Positions 15,620 to 22,237 of a stretch of 22,627 bases of DNA are shown here, in pieces (positions within the stretch are counted from its first letter, which is position 1; each line of letters starts with the position of its first letter). The translations under genes and the position numbers were made by a program. Source of the stretch: an uncultured Eubacteriales bacterium (GTDB lineage: Bacteria; Bacillota; Clostridia; Christensenellales; UBA1242). The notes beneath the pieces are model-generated. The model did not search any database and had not been told where the DNA came from. It was given only the letters and a program-made list of their open reading frames with translations. The stretch spans positions 1 through 22,627 of the forward strand of contig USNN01000007.1 in the NCBI GenBank assembly GCA_900556185.1. Direction: 5' to 3'.

Positions 15620-16046
15620 AGTCTGCTATCACCTTTAATCTTTCTATATGCCTACCACCAACAAACTTTGTAGATATAAACTTATCCACTATTTTTATGG
15701 CTTTATCTATCGAAATATTATCTGCACCAAATGTTAAACAATTTATATCGTTTTTTTCTCGAGCTAGCGTTACACCTTTAACCGTTTCTAAATCGCCTGC
15801 TCGTATTCCTTTTACTTTATTTAGTGCAACAACTGCACCAACTCCAGTTCTACATATAAAAATGCCAAGTTCTGCCTTTTTATTTTTAACCGCTTCGCCG
15901 ACTAAAATAGAATATTCTGCATAATTATCTGTAGGTTCCAACTTGTGGGCTCCCACATCTATAAACTCGCAATTTTCTTTAAATGCTTTTTTAATTTCTT
16001 CCTTATATAAAAACCCACCATGGTCTGAGCCAATTGCTATTTTCAT
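15597..16046 (-). CDS. rpiB: RpiB/LacAB-family sugar-phosphate isomerase
   Basis: A 149-residue member of the ribose-5-phosphate isomerase B / galactose-6-phosphate isomerase family, which interconverts aldose and ketose phosphates. Seen: GSDHGG with D8 and H9, the ICRTGVG loop with the catalytic Cys at 65, NKVKGIRAG, and VGGRHIERL with the phosphate-binding arginines. Two usually conserved positions differ. The loop Gly after Cys is Arg66 (family CGTG), and the ring-opening His in the family RxHND motif is Lys98 (REKND). Its substrate may therefore not be ribose 5-phosphate. Its ATG overlaps the phosphatase stop by 4 nt. A phosphatase next to rpiB matches the B. subtilis ywlE-ywlF order as I recall it. 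Confidence 0.88.
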   Translation of the reverse strand: MKIAIGSDHGGFLYKEEIKKAFKENCEFIDVGAHKLEPTDNYAEYSILVGEAVKNKKAELGIFICRTGVGAVVALNKVKGIRAGDLETVKGVTLAREKNDINCLTFGADNISIDKAIKIVDKFISTKFVGGRHIERLKVIADYEEKHSK

Positions 16047-16495
16047 ATGTTTTCACCACCCAATTTATTCAATAATTTGTCTATATACTCATCTAAAACC
16101 AGTGCTGTAGAATAATACTCTGCTTCCCCCTTTCCGTATGGGTCCAGAATATCTTTTCCACCAACAATTTCACCAAACGTAAACACATTGGTTAAATCAT
16201 TAAATCTATTCAAAATCGTTTGCTTTTGTTCCACAGTCATAGTTAAGCAATACCTATATTTTTTAATAATGTCATAGGTTAATTGCGTTGCTTTATGCCT
16301 TGGAATTTTCACATTCATTCGCTTTAATGTTTTTCGTGCATTTTCGTTTATATTTGTTTCTTTACCGACAAATAATCCCGCACTAGAAAAACTGAATTTA
16401 GTTAGCCCCCGCTCTCTTGCTCGTTGCTTTGCTATAGCACTTGCCATAGTGGACCTACAAGTATCGCCCGTACAAACAAAAAGTATGTTAATCAT
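16043..16495 (-). CDS. Low-molecular-weight phosphatase, YwlE-like (candidate protein-arginine phosphatase)
   Basis: A 150-residue LMW protein-tyrosine-phosphatase fold. The P-loop VCTGDTCRS carries nucleophile C8 and R14, and the general acid is D118 in DPYGKG. Thr12 matches the Thr that selects phospho-arginine in YwlE (CTGNTCRS), whereas phosphotyrosine enzymes usually have Ile or Leu there. The P-loop Asn is Asp11 here. A GTG at 16510 in frame is possible, but the ATG at 16495 has the GAGAGGTAAG site, so it is chosen. It is the first gene of the operon and ends in the only TGA stop of the window, overlapping the next ATG. Confidence 0.88.
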   Translation of the reverse strand: MINILFVCTGDTCRSTMASAIAKQRARERGLTKFSFSSAGLFVGKETNINENARKTLKRMNVKIPRHKATQLTYDIIKKYRYCLTMTVEQKQTILNRFNDLTNVFTFGEIVGGKDILDPYGKGEAEYYSTALVLDEYIDKLLNKLGGENI

Positions 16496-16514
16496 AAACT
16501 TACCTCTCACATTT

Positions 16515-16544
16515 AGATTAACATACTTATACTATTTTTGTCAA
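16515..16544 (-). promoter_or_regulatory. Promoter of the phosphatase-isomerase operon
   Basis: On the minus strand, TTGACA (16544-16539), an 18-nt spacer and TAATCT (16520-16515) with a preceding TGT, i.e. an extended -10 of weak hexamer match. It lies 20 nt before the start codon at 16495. Confidence 0.55.
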
Positions 16545-16566
16545 AGAAATTACAAGCGTTGCCATA

Positions 16567-16749
16567 TTAGTTTTTGTCGATTAAGTCCACACTTTCATCA
16601 ATTTTTTTTATGGCATTTTTCAATATTTTGTTATCTCTTTTTAAATACTCAATATCTTTTTTTTGCAATTCAATTAGATTTTCATAATCTTCAATCTTTT
16701 GATTTACATCTTGTATTGAATAACCAAATAAAACTCTTCTAAAAAACAT
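16567..16749 (-). CDS. Small coiled-coil protein, DivIVA-like N-terminal motif
   Basis: A 60-residue protein. FFRRVLFGYSIQDVNQKIED resembles the FxxVxxGYxxxEVDxFL start of DivIVA/GpsB-type domains, and residues ~20-60 are a heptad-like coiled coil rich in Lys, Glu, Ile and Leu. It is much shorter than DivIVA and may be a fragment or a minimal membrane-curvature or division-site adaptor; both are inference. A GTG two codons earlier is possible, but the ATG at 16749 is spaced 8 nt from an AAAAGG site. The start sits in a stem-loop (see that entry). It follows the zinc-ribbon membrane gene on the same strand. Confidence 0.6.
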   Translation of the reverse strand: MFFRRVLFGYSIQDVNQKIEDYENLIELQKKDIEYLKRDNKILKNAIKKIDESVDLIDKN

Positions 16750-16780
16750 AAACACACCCTTTTAATAGTAGTGTGTTTAT
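16748..16780 (-). promoter_or_regulatory. Stem-loop holding the start site of the small coiled-coil gene
   Basis: A 10-bp stem (ATAAACACAC/GTGTGTTTAT) with a 13-nt loop. On the minus strand the AAAAGG ribosome binding site lies in the loop and the first two bases of the ATG lie in the stem. A U-rich stretch (TGTTTTTT) follows, so it could be translational control or a weak terminator of the upstream gene. Confidence 0.5.
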
Positions 16781-16791
16781 ATTTTTATAAA

Positions 16792-17367
16792 TTATTCTCT
16801 ATTTAGTGTATTTCCGCAATATGGGCAAGTTGCTTTGCCTTCTTCAAACTTAACCTTAGCGCCACAGTTTGGGCATTTATCACTTCTTATTCCTCGCTTT
16901 GGTGGCTTTTTACCTTTTGCTTCATTTATTTCGTGTTCACATAGTTTCACTTTAGGAGCCTTTTCTTGTAAAGCAATTTTAACACGTTCTTCTTCGCTTA
17001 AGATTGAATTTCCAACTATTTCATAGCCATCTAAGTATCCATTATTTATTAAAAAGTTAACATCTTTTTCAACTTCTTCTGTCTTTTTGTTAAAAAGTTC
17101 TTCTAGTTCGTAAATAGTTTTCACATTATCATCTAGTATTGCCTTTTGAACCTTTGCAATTGACGCATATTTTATAGACCTAATAATAAATGTTACAAAC
17201 CCGTAAGTGGATATAAATATTAGCATAGACCAAATAAAACTACCGCCAATATCATCTCTTTTAATTCCAAACCACAAAAATACGAAACTTGCGACAAAGA
17301 CTATAAATGATGCCACTGCAAGAAAAATCATAAATTTTCTTTCTTTAATTAACTTTTCCTTACTCAT
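16792..17367 (-). CDS. Two-TM membrane protein with C-terminal zinc ribbon
   Basis: A 191-residue protein. Two hydrophobic segments (about residues 12-35 and 43-65) are followed by a helical region (about 70-135, KAILDDNVKTIYELEELF...NFLINNGYLDGYEI) that could be a winged-helix or PCI-like fold. A zinc ribbon follows with C165, C168, C181 and C184 (CPNC/CPYC). The ribbon would face the cytoplasm. I do not recognise the family. It is transcribed divergently from the TM/SPFH pair, whose SPFH protein also ends in zinc ribbons, suggesting a shared membrane system. The start has an AGGGGAAATGGT site, with a TATAAT on the minus strand at 17390-17395. Confidence 0.75.
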   Translation of the reverse strand: MSKEKLIKERKFMIFLAVASFIVFVASFVFLWFGIKRDDIGGSFIWSMLIFISTYGFVTFIIRSIKYASIAKVQKAILDDNVKTIYELEELFNKKTEEVEKDVNFLINNGYLDGYEIVGNSILSEEERVKIALQEKAPKVKLCEHEINEAKGKKPPKRGIRSDKCPNCGAKVKFEEGKATCPYCGNTLNRE

Positions 17368-17404
17368 ACCATTTCCCCTAGAATTTAATTATATTCTATC
17401 ATAC

Positions 17405-17423
17405 AATCGCCAAGTTGGCAATT
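17405..17423. promoter_or_regulatory. 19-bp inverted repeat between divergent genes, candidate operator
   Basis: AATCGCCAA-G-TTGGCAATT is symmetric around 17414 except for one pair. It sits upstream of the TATAAT of the zinc-ribbon gene and ~38 nt before the -35 of the TM/SPFH operon, where one regulator could control both arms. Confidence 0.45.
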
Positions 17424-17460
17424 ATTTATCTAAACTATTTGAAATTTTTGTGAAAATTAA

Positions 17461-17489
17461 TTTACAATCACCAATTTTAATGGTAATAT
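17461..17489 (+). promoter_or_regulatory. Promoter of the TM-SPFH operon
   Basis: TTTACA (17461-17466), a 17-nt spacer and TAATAT (17484-17489) with TGG before it, an extended -10. The AAGGGGTGG ribosome binding site follows at 17504. Confidence 0.65.
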
Positions 17490-17517
17490 ATTATTATAAT
17501 TTTAAGGGGTGGAAAAT

Positions 17518-17982
17518 ATGAATAATCTAACAAAATCATTAGTTTGTGCACTATCAACTACCGATATAATAGTTTTATCTGTTATTGGCGGATTGTTTGT
17601 TATAATGCTTATAGCCGGATTTATTAGACTAAGAAAAGCAAAAGCAGAGCGAGCAGAAATCGCCAGTCGTGAAGTTGACGATGTTACAATTAAGCACGGT
17701 GTTCGTTACACCGACGATATGACAATCGTAACCAAAGATGGCGATACAAATATCTCATACGGCAAAGGCGATTGCTTATTAAAACAAAACGAAACTTATG
17801 TGGCTACAAAAAATGGTTATGTTCATCCAGGCAAATACACAATACTTGCCACCAAAGATGACGAAAACGCATTTAACGTAAGAATTGGCACATACGTAAA
17901 AGAATATAAACATGGTCAAGAAATTGTGTTAACCGAAGGCGAAAAAATCACAGCCGTTAGCACTAATGTAATATTAAGATAA
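17518..17982 (+). CDS. Single-TM protein with beta-rich cytoplasmic domain, partner of the SPFH gene
   Basis: A 154-residue protein. A short outside N-terminus and one TM segment (about residues 15-36) are followed by a basic KAKAERAE stretch and a ~100-residue region of alternating beta-strand character (DDMTIVTKDGDTNISYGKGD, then KNGYVHPGKYTILATKDD). I do not recognise the family. The domain's GDCLLKQNETY and HPGKYTI strands could form a small beta barrel; this is inference. A GTG at 17509 lies inside the ribosome binding site, so the ATG at 17518 is chosen. The SPFH gene begins 12 nt after the stop, so the two are co-translated. Confidence 0.7.
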   Translation: MNNLTKSLVCALSTTDIIVLSVIGGLFVIMLIAGFIRLRKAKAERAEIASREVDDVTIKHGVRYTDDMTIVTKDGDTNISYGKGDCLLKQNETYVATKNGYVHPGKYTILATKDDENAFNVRIGTYVKEYKHGQEIVLTEGEKITAVSTNVILR

Positions 17983-17994
17983 TAGGAGATAATT

Positions 17995-19050
17995 ATGGGA
18001 TTCTTTTCTAAAAACCTTGCTTTAAAAATTATTGACTGGCAAGACAATTCAAAAAACCAAATCGTATACAAATATCCAATGGAAGGCAGAAAAATATTTT
18101 ATGGCTCTAAACTAACCGTTCGTGAATCACAGGCTGCAGTATTTTTAAACAAAGGCGAAATTGCCGATGTATTTGAACCAGGTATGTACTCTCTTAAAAC
18201 CAGTACCCTACCTATTCTATCTAGCCTACTTGGCTGGCCTTATGGCTTTAAGTCACCATTTATGGCTGATGTATTCTTTGTAAACACAAAGCAATTTACT
18301 AACCAAAAATGGGGCACCACAAATCCAATTACAATGCGAGATAAAGACTTTGGCACCATCCGTATTAGAGCGTTTGGAACATATGCATTTAAAGTTGTTA
18401 ATCCAGGAACATTCCTAAAAGAATTATTTGGCACAAATAGTTCATTCACAACCGAAGATATTACAAACTATCTAAGAAGTATGCTAGTTGCTGGCATAAG
18501 CGATACTATCGCTGAAAGCAAAATTAGTGCACTAGACCTTGCCGGAAACCTTATGGAATTTGGCGAAATGGTTGTTAAAAACACAAGAACAATGTTTGAT
18601 AACCTAGGTCTTGAAGTTACTAACTGTGTAGTAGAAAACATTTCATTCCCAGAAGCCGTAGAAAAAGCAATTGACACCAGAACTTCTCTTGGTGTTATTG
18701 GCGATCAAATGGATACTTACGTTAAATATCAAAGTGCAGAAGCTATTAGAGATGCTGCTAAAAACCCAGGAGTATCTGGTCTTGGAACTCAAATGGGCAC
18801 CGGTATTGCTCTTGGCAATATGATGAAAGAAAGTTTTTCTACCCCTACCCCACAAAAAGCACAAGAACCAACCGACAAACCTGGCAAAAAATGCCCTAAG
18901 TGTGGCACCGAATGTAGACCATCTGCTAAATTCTGCAGAGAATGTGGCGAAAAATTCCCAGAAAAAACTGAAAGATTTTGTCCAGAGTGCGGAGCAAAAG
19001 TAAACGCAACCGCTAAGTTCTGTCCAGAATGTGGTTCTAAACTAAAGTAA
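17995..19050 (+). CDS. SPFH/Band-7 domain protein with double zinc ribbons (YdjI-like)
   Basis: A 351-residue protein. Residues ~20-235 form an SPFH domain of the virion-core-protein/YdjI type: YPMEGRKIFYGSKLTVRESQ, then VFLNKGEIADVFEPGMYSL and SFPEAVEKAIDTRTSLG. A Gly/Met-rich linker (about 255-275) is followed by two zinc ribbons with C300/C303/C314/C317 and C329/C332/C343/C346. There is no TM segment, so it is probably held at the membrane by partners. As I recall, B. subtilis YdjI recruits a PspA-type system with YdjG/YdjH; no PspA homologue is seen here. AGGAGAT precedes the ATG. It is likely a scaffold linking the neighbouring membrane proteins. Confidence 0.88.
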   Translation: MGFFSKNLALKIIDWQDNSKNQIVYKYPMEGRKIFYGSKLTVRESQAAVFLNKGEIADVFEPGMYSLKTSTLPILSSLLGWPYGFKSPFMADVFFVNTKQFTNQKWGTTNPITMRDKDFGTIRIRAFGTYAFKVVNPGTFLKELFGTNSSFTTEDITNYLRSMLVAGISDTIAESKISALDLAGNLMEFGEMVVKNTRTMFDNLGLEVTNCVVENISFPEAVEKAIDTRTSLGVIGDQMDTYVKYQSAEAIRDAAKNPGVSGLGTQMGTGIALGNMMKESFSTPTPQKAQEPTDKPGKKCPKCGTECRPSAKFCRECGEKFPEKTERFCPECGAKVNATAKFCPECGSKLK

Positions 19051-19056
19051 TTAAAT

Positions 19057-19081
19057 AAGGAAGCCTAATTTAGGCTTCCTT
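19057..19081 (+). terminator. Terminator of the TM-SPFH operon
   Basis: A 10-bp stem (AAGGAAGCCT/AGGCTTCCTT) with loop AATTT, followed by TTGTTTTTA, six nt after the stop. Confidence 0.9.
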
Positions 19082-19121
19082 TTGTTTTTAATATAATTAT
19101 AAAAAATATTTTATTTTTCGC

Positions 19122-19150
19122 TTGACAAAACTCATTTTATGTATTAAACT
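19122..19150 (+). promoter_or_regulatory. Promoter of tRNA-Val
   Basis: TTGACA (19122-19127), a 17-nt spacer and TAAACT (19145-19150). The transcript would have a ~33-nt leader containing a TTGGGG/CCCCAA hairpin (about 19160-19179). Confidence 0.65.
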
Positions 19151-19190
19151 AATAAAGTCTTTGGGGAGTATAACCCCAAGCAACCCCTTT

Positions 19191-19266
19191 GGAAGCTTAG
19201 CTCAGCTGGGAGAGCATCTGCCTTACAAGCAGGCGGTCGTAGGTTCGAGCCCTACAGTTTCCACCA
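19191..19266 (+). tRNA. tRNA-Val (TAC)
   Basis: A 76-nt cloverleaf with encoded CCA. The acceptor arm GGAAGCT/AGTTTCC has one G-U pair, the anticodon loop is CTTACAA with TAC, and the T loop is TTCGAGC. Confidence 0.95.
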
Positions 19267-19271
19267 TATAT

Positions 19272-19297
19272 ATAAGGAAAGCGAATGCTTTCCTTAT
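19272..19297 (+). terminator. Terminator of tRNA-Val
   Basis: An 11-bp stem (ATAAGGAAAGC/GCTTTCCTTAT) with loop GAAT, followed by an eight-T run. Confidence 0.9.
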
Positions 19298-19303
19298 TTT
19301 TTT

Positions 19304-19576
19304 TGCAAAAATTATTATTTATCACTTTTGCAGTGCGTATTAAAGACTTAATTACCTAGACTAAAACACACTTTATAATTTTTGAATAAGGCTTGTTTGG
19401 TGGTTTTTACACATTCAACATTAAATTGAGTTACATTTTTCTTTTTACGCCTTTCTTGCAGCGTGTTTTTTCGTTTTCACAACTTAAGACCAATATATTA
19501 ATTTTGTTAGCCCCTTATAATACACAATAATAAACCAATTAATCATATAAGTTTTCAATTAATAATTTAATAATTG
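19304..19576. other. Intergenic stretch without a recognisable gene
   Basis: About 270 nt of AT-rich DNA between the tRNA-Val terminator and the promoter of the metallo-hydrolase. Both strands were scanned. The longest open frame, ~43 codons on the minus strand, lacks an ATG, GTG or TTG start and has no ribosome binding site. No strong hairpin with a U-run is seen. Confidence 0.6.
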
Positions 19577-19606
19577 TTGGCAAAACTCGGTTAGTTGTAT
19601 TATAAT
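19577..19606 (+). promoter_or_regulatory. Promoter of the MBL-fold gene
   Basis: TTGGCA (19577-19582), an 18-nt spacer and TATAAT (19601-19606). The predicted start point is only ~11 nt before the ATG, so the leader would begin at the GGAGG site itself. Confidence 0.65.
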
Positions 19607-19623
19607 AAGCATTGGAGGCAATT

Positions 19624-20217
19624 ATGGAAATACTAAGAGTAATAAGCAACAACACCCTACGTCAAAACACTTATCTAATAACCACTAAAAATACCGCTAT
19701 TTTAATAGATTGTGGAGCACCTCTAAGTTCCATTGCAAAAGAATACCAATATCACCACGAAGGGCGTAAATTGCCTAATATTGACGCTATATTTTTAACT
19801 CACACCCACTTTGACCATGAATTGTATCTAGGTGAACTAGACCGAGCATATAAGCCAGATATTTTCGTTAGGACTGGCTGTAAAGACTATATTCACGACC
19901 CAATGTATAATGTAAGTAATTTGTACGATTTAAACTTAACATTTAAGCCAACAAACGTTGTTGAATTAACCGCGGAACTACCAATTAAAATAAAAGACTT
20001 AATAATAACTCCTATATTCACACCGGGTCATAGCAAATGTTCTATAACCTATGTTATTGGCGACTGCGTGTTTACTGGCGACACCTTATTTTCTGGCGGA
20101 ATTGGCAGAACCGACTTTATTGGCGGTGACGATAACGAGTTAAATTATTCTATTCAAAAAATTAAATCGATAAAACATTCTTTATATTATCCAGGACACG
20201 GCATCCCATTTAAATAA
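19624..20217 (+). CDS. Metallo-beta-lactamase-fold hydrolase (glyoxalase II-like)
   Basis: A 197-residue MBL-fold enzyme. The zinc motif THTHFDH lies at residues 59-65. H136 is in PGHSKCS, the bridging D153 is in FTGDTLF, and the last ligand H192 is in YPGHG. GIGRTDF (160-166) is typical of the hydroxyacylglutathione-hydrolase-like group of bacterial MBL proteins, which cleave thioesters such as lactoyl-thiol adducts. The actual substrate is not known. A TTG at 19612 is in frame, but the ATG at 19624 is spaced correctly from the GGAGG at 19614, so it is chosen. It is monocistronic between tRNA genes. Confidence 0.9.
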   Translation: MEILRVISNNTLRQNTYLITTKNTAILIDCGAPLSSIAKEYQYHHEGRKLPNIDAIFLTHTHFDHELYLGELDRAYKPDIFVRTGCKDYIHDPMYNVSNLYDLNLTFKPTNVVELTAELPIKIKDLIITPIFTPGHSKCSITYVIGDCVFTGDTLFSGGIGRTDFIGGDDNELNYSIQKIKSIKHSLYYPGHGIPFK

Positions 20218-20253
20218 AAATTTAAATCAATTGTATTTTTTTGTAAATTTCTC

Positions 20254-20282
20254 TTGACAATACCCCCATTTTAGTTTATAAT
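20254..20282 (+). promoter_or_regulatory. Consensus promoter of the tRNA-Met/tRNA-Glu unit
   Basis: TTGACA (20254-20259), a 17-nt spacer and TATAAT (20277-20282): both hexamers match consensus exactly. Confidence 0.9.
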
Positions 20283-20312
20283 CAGCCTTGTGATTTAGTT
20301 CACTATTGTTGT

Positions 20313-20389
20313 GGCGACATAGCTCAGTTGGCTAGAGCACTCGGTTCATACCCGATAGGTCAAAGGTTCGAATCCTTTTGTCGCTACCA
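20313..20389 (+). tRNA. Elongator tRNA-Met (CAT)
   Basis: A 77-nt cloverleaf with encoded CCA. The anticodon loop is TTCATAC and the anticodon arm CGG/CCG is like B. subtilis elongator tRNA-Met. The acceptor starts GGCGACA with a G1-U72 pair, unlike the initiator. tRNA-Ile(CAT) is less likely from the overall sequence. Confidence 0.92.
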
Positions 20390-20401
20390 CCAATTTAATA
20401 T

Positions 20402-20476
20402 GGCCCCATGGTCAAGAGGTTAAGACATCGCCCTTTCACGGCGGTATCGTGGGTTCGATTCCCGCTGGGGTCACCA
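20402..20476 (+). tRNA. tRNA-Glu (TTC)
   Basis: A 75-nt cloverleaf with encoded CCA. The anticodon loop is CTTTCAC with TTC, the acceptor is GGCCCCA/TGGGGTC, and the T loop is TTCGATT. It starts 12 nt after tRNA-Met. Confidence 0.95.
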
Positions 20477-20484
20477 AGTAATCG

Positions 20485-20510
20485 AAAAGAAAGTCTTATG
20501 ACTTTCTTTT
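20485..20510 (+). terminator. Terminator of the tRNA-Met/tRNA-Glu unit
   Basis: An 11-bp stem (AAAAGAAAGTC/GACTTTCTTTT) with loop TTAT, followed by TTGTTT. Confidence 0.9.
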
Positions 20511-20577
20511 TTGTTTACAATAAAATTGAATCTTATGGTTCAGTTATATTATTAGCAGACCACCAATATCATTAAAA

Positions 20578-20607
20578 AAAAGACCCAACAATTGTGTTAG
20601 GTCTTTT
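20578..20607 (-). terminator. Terminator of fhs
   Basis: An inverted repeat AAAAGACC-C-AACA/TGTT-A-GGTCTTTT with loop ATTG and one internal mismatch. On the minus strand a run of seven T follows. It lies four nt past the fhs stop. Confidence 0.88.
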
Positions 20608-20611
20608 GTTG

Positions 20612-22237
20612 TTAAAACAATCCTTCTATTTTACCATCATTATCTATTGTCATATTTTGCCCGGCTGGGTTTTTGCCAAGAGCTGGCATAAGTAGCATAT
20701 TACCACAAATAACAACTAAAAAGCCTGCCCCAGACCTAATTTCTATATCTTGCACATCAATTATAAAATCTTTAGGGCAACCAACAATAGTTTTATCTTG
20801 AGTTAAACTAAATTGCGTTTTTGCTATTATAATAGGCAACTTATCGTATCCTAGCCTATTAATTATTTCAATTTTTTCTTTAGCCTCGCTAGATAAATTA
20901 ACACCCTTTCCTCCATATACTTTAGTTACTAGGTCTATAATCTTGTTTTCCACAGTATCTTCTAGAGAGTATGCAAATTTAAGGTCGCCTTTGTGTGTTT
21001 TGCAGATATTAATCACTTTGTCTGCAAGTTCTAACGCACCATCGCCACCCTTGCCCCAAACGTCATTTATGGTAACATCGCCAACAAGTTCTTTAGCCAA
21101 ATTTATCTCCGCTAAAGTATCGGTATAATATTTATTTATGGTTACAACCACTGGCAAGTTGTACACATTTTCTATAACATTTTTATGGTGCAATAGGTTC
21201 CCAACTCCTGCCTTAATTGCTTCTAGGTTTTCATTGTTTAAATCTTTTTCATCCACACCGCCGTGTAATTTAAGTGCTTTAATTGTTGCAACTAAAACCA
21301 CACAATCTGGCTTTAGCCCAGACACTCTGCACTTAAAGTCTATAAACTTTTCAGCACCAAGGTCTGCACCAAAACCAGCTTCAGTAATCACATAATTGGC
21401 TAAATTAGTTGCAAGCATAGTAGCCCTAACCGAGTTGCACCCGTGAGCGATATTTGCAAAAGGTCCACAATGCACAAGTGCTGGCGTTCCTGCCAAGGTC
21501 TGAACCAGGTTTGGATACAACGCATCTTTTAAAAGTATTGCCATTGCATCAACTATTTTAAAATCTCTTGCATATAATGGCTTTCCGTTTTTATCTAACG
21601 CAACCATAATGCTGCCAAGCCGTTCTTTTAAATCGGCTAAAGACTTTACCATACACATTATAGCCATAACTTCACTTGCCGATGTTATGGTAAATCTTTC
21701 TTTTCTGCCACTAAGCAAGGTAACTTCTCGCAATTCTCGTTCGTTTAAATCTAAGCATCTTCTAACAAACACTTTAGATGGGTCTACATTAAGTTCATTA
21801 CCCTGAAAAATGTGATTATCCACCACCGAACACAACAAGTTATTTGCACTGGTTATTGCGTGGAAATCTCCATTAAAATGCAAGTTAATATCTTCCATTG
21901 GAATAATCTGGCTATATCCCCCACCAGTAGCACCACCCTTGGTTCCAAACACAGGTCCAAGAGATGGCTCCCTTAACGCCAAACATACTTTATGCTTTTT
22001 TGCAATTGCATCAGCAAGCCCAATAGAAACCGTCGTTTTACCAATGCCCGCCTTGGTTGGGTTTATCGCTGTTACTAAAATAAGTTTAGCCTTGCTATTA
22101 TTGTTTTCAGGCTCTCGGGTTACTTTTGCCTTATAATTCCCGTATTTTATTAAATTATCTTCCGATAGACCAAGTTTTTTAGCAATATTTTCAATTTTTT
22201 GGGGCTTAACCGACCTAGCGATTTCAATGTCTTGCAC
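20612..22237 (-). CDS. fhs: Formate--tetrahydrofolate ligase
   Basis: A 541-residue enzyme that makes 10-formyl-tetrahydrofolate from formate, tetrahydrofolate and ATP in cytosolic one-carbon metabolism. Near residues 59-70 the P-loop region reads NPTKAGIGKTT, where most family members have GEGKTT. EPSLGPVFGTKGGATGGG, the HFNGDFHAITSANNLL block and the C-terminal GNMLLMPALGKNPAGQNMTI are diagnostic. The length is slightly below the usual ~555. The start is GTG, overlapping the TAG stop of the upstream small gene by one base, with an AGGAG site 10 nt before. Its product feeds purine synthesis and Met-tRNA formylation. Confidence 0.96.
   Translation of the reverse strand: MQDIEIARSVKPQKIENIAKKLGLSEDNLIKYGNYKAKVTREPENNNSKAKLILVTAINPTKAGIGKTTVSIGLADAIAKKHKVCLALREPSLGPVFGTKGGATGGGYSQIIPMEDINLHFNGDFHAITSANNLLCSVVDNHIFQGNELNVDPSKVFVRRCLDLNERELREVTLLSGRKERFTITSASEVMAIMCMVKSLADLKERLGSIMVALDKNGKPLYARDFKIVDAMAILLKDALYPNLVQTLAGTPALVHCGPFANIAHGCNSVRATMLATNLANYVITEAGFGADLGAEKFIDFKCRVSGLKPDCVVLVATIKALKLHGGVDEKDLNNENLEAIKAGVGNLLHHKNVIENVYNLPVVVTINKYYTDTLAEINLAKELVGDVTINDVWGKGGDGALELADKVINICKTHKGDLKFAYSLEDTVENKIIDLVTKVYGGKGVNLSSEAKEKIEIINRLGYDKLPIIIAKTQFSLTQDKTIVGCPKDFIIDVQDIEIRSGAGFLVVICGNMLLMPALGKNPAGQNMTIDNDGKIEGLF

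Noticed and set aside
19122..19343. 73-residue plus-strand open frame
   Set aside because: It runs through the promoter, tRNA-Val and its terminator.
19304..19576. Small gene on the minus strand (KRKNTLQERRKKKN-like frame)
   Set aside because: It has no usable start codon, no ribosome binding site and no recognisable promoter.
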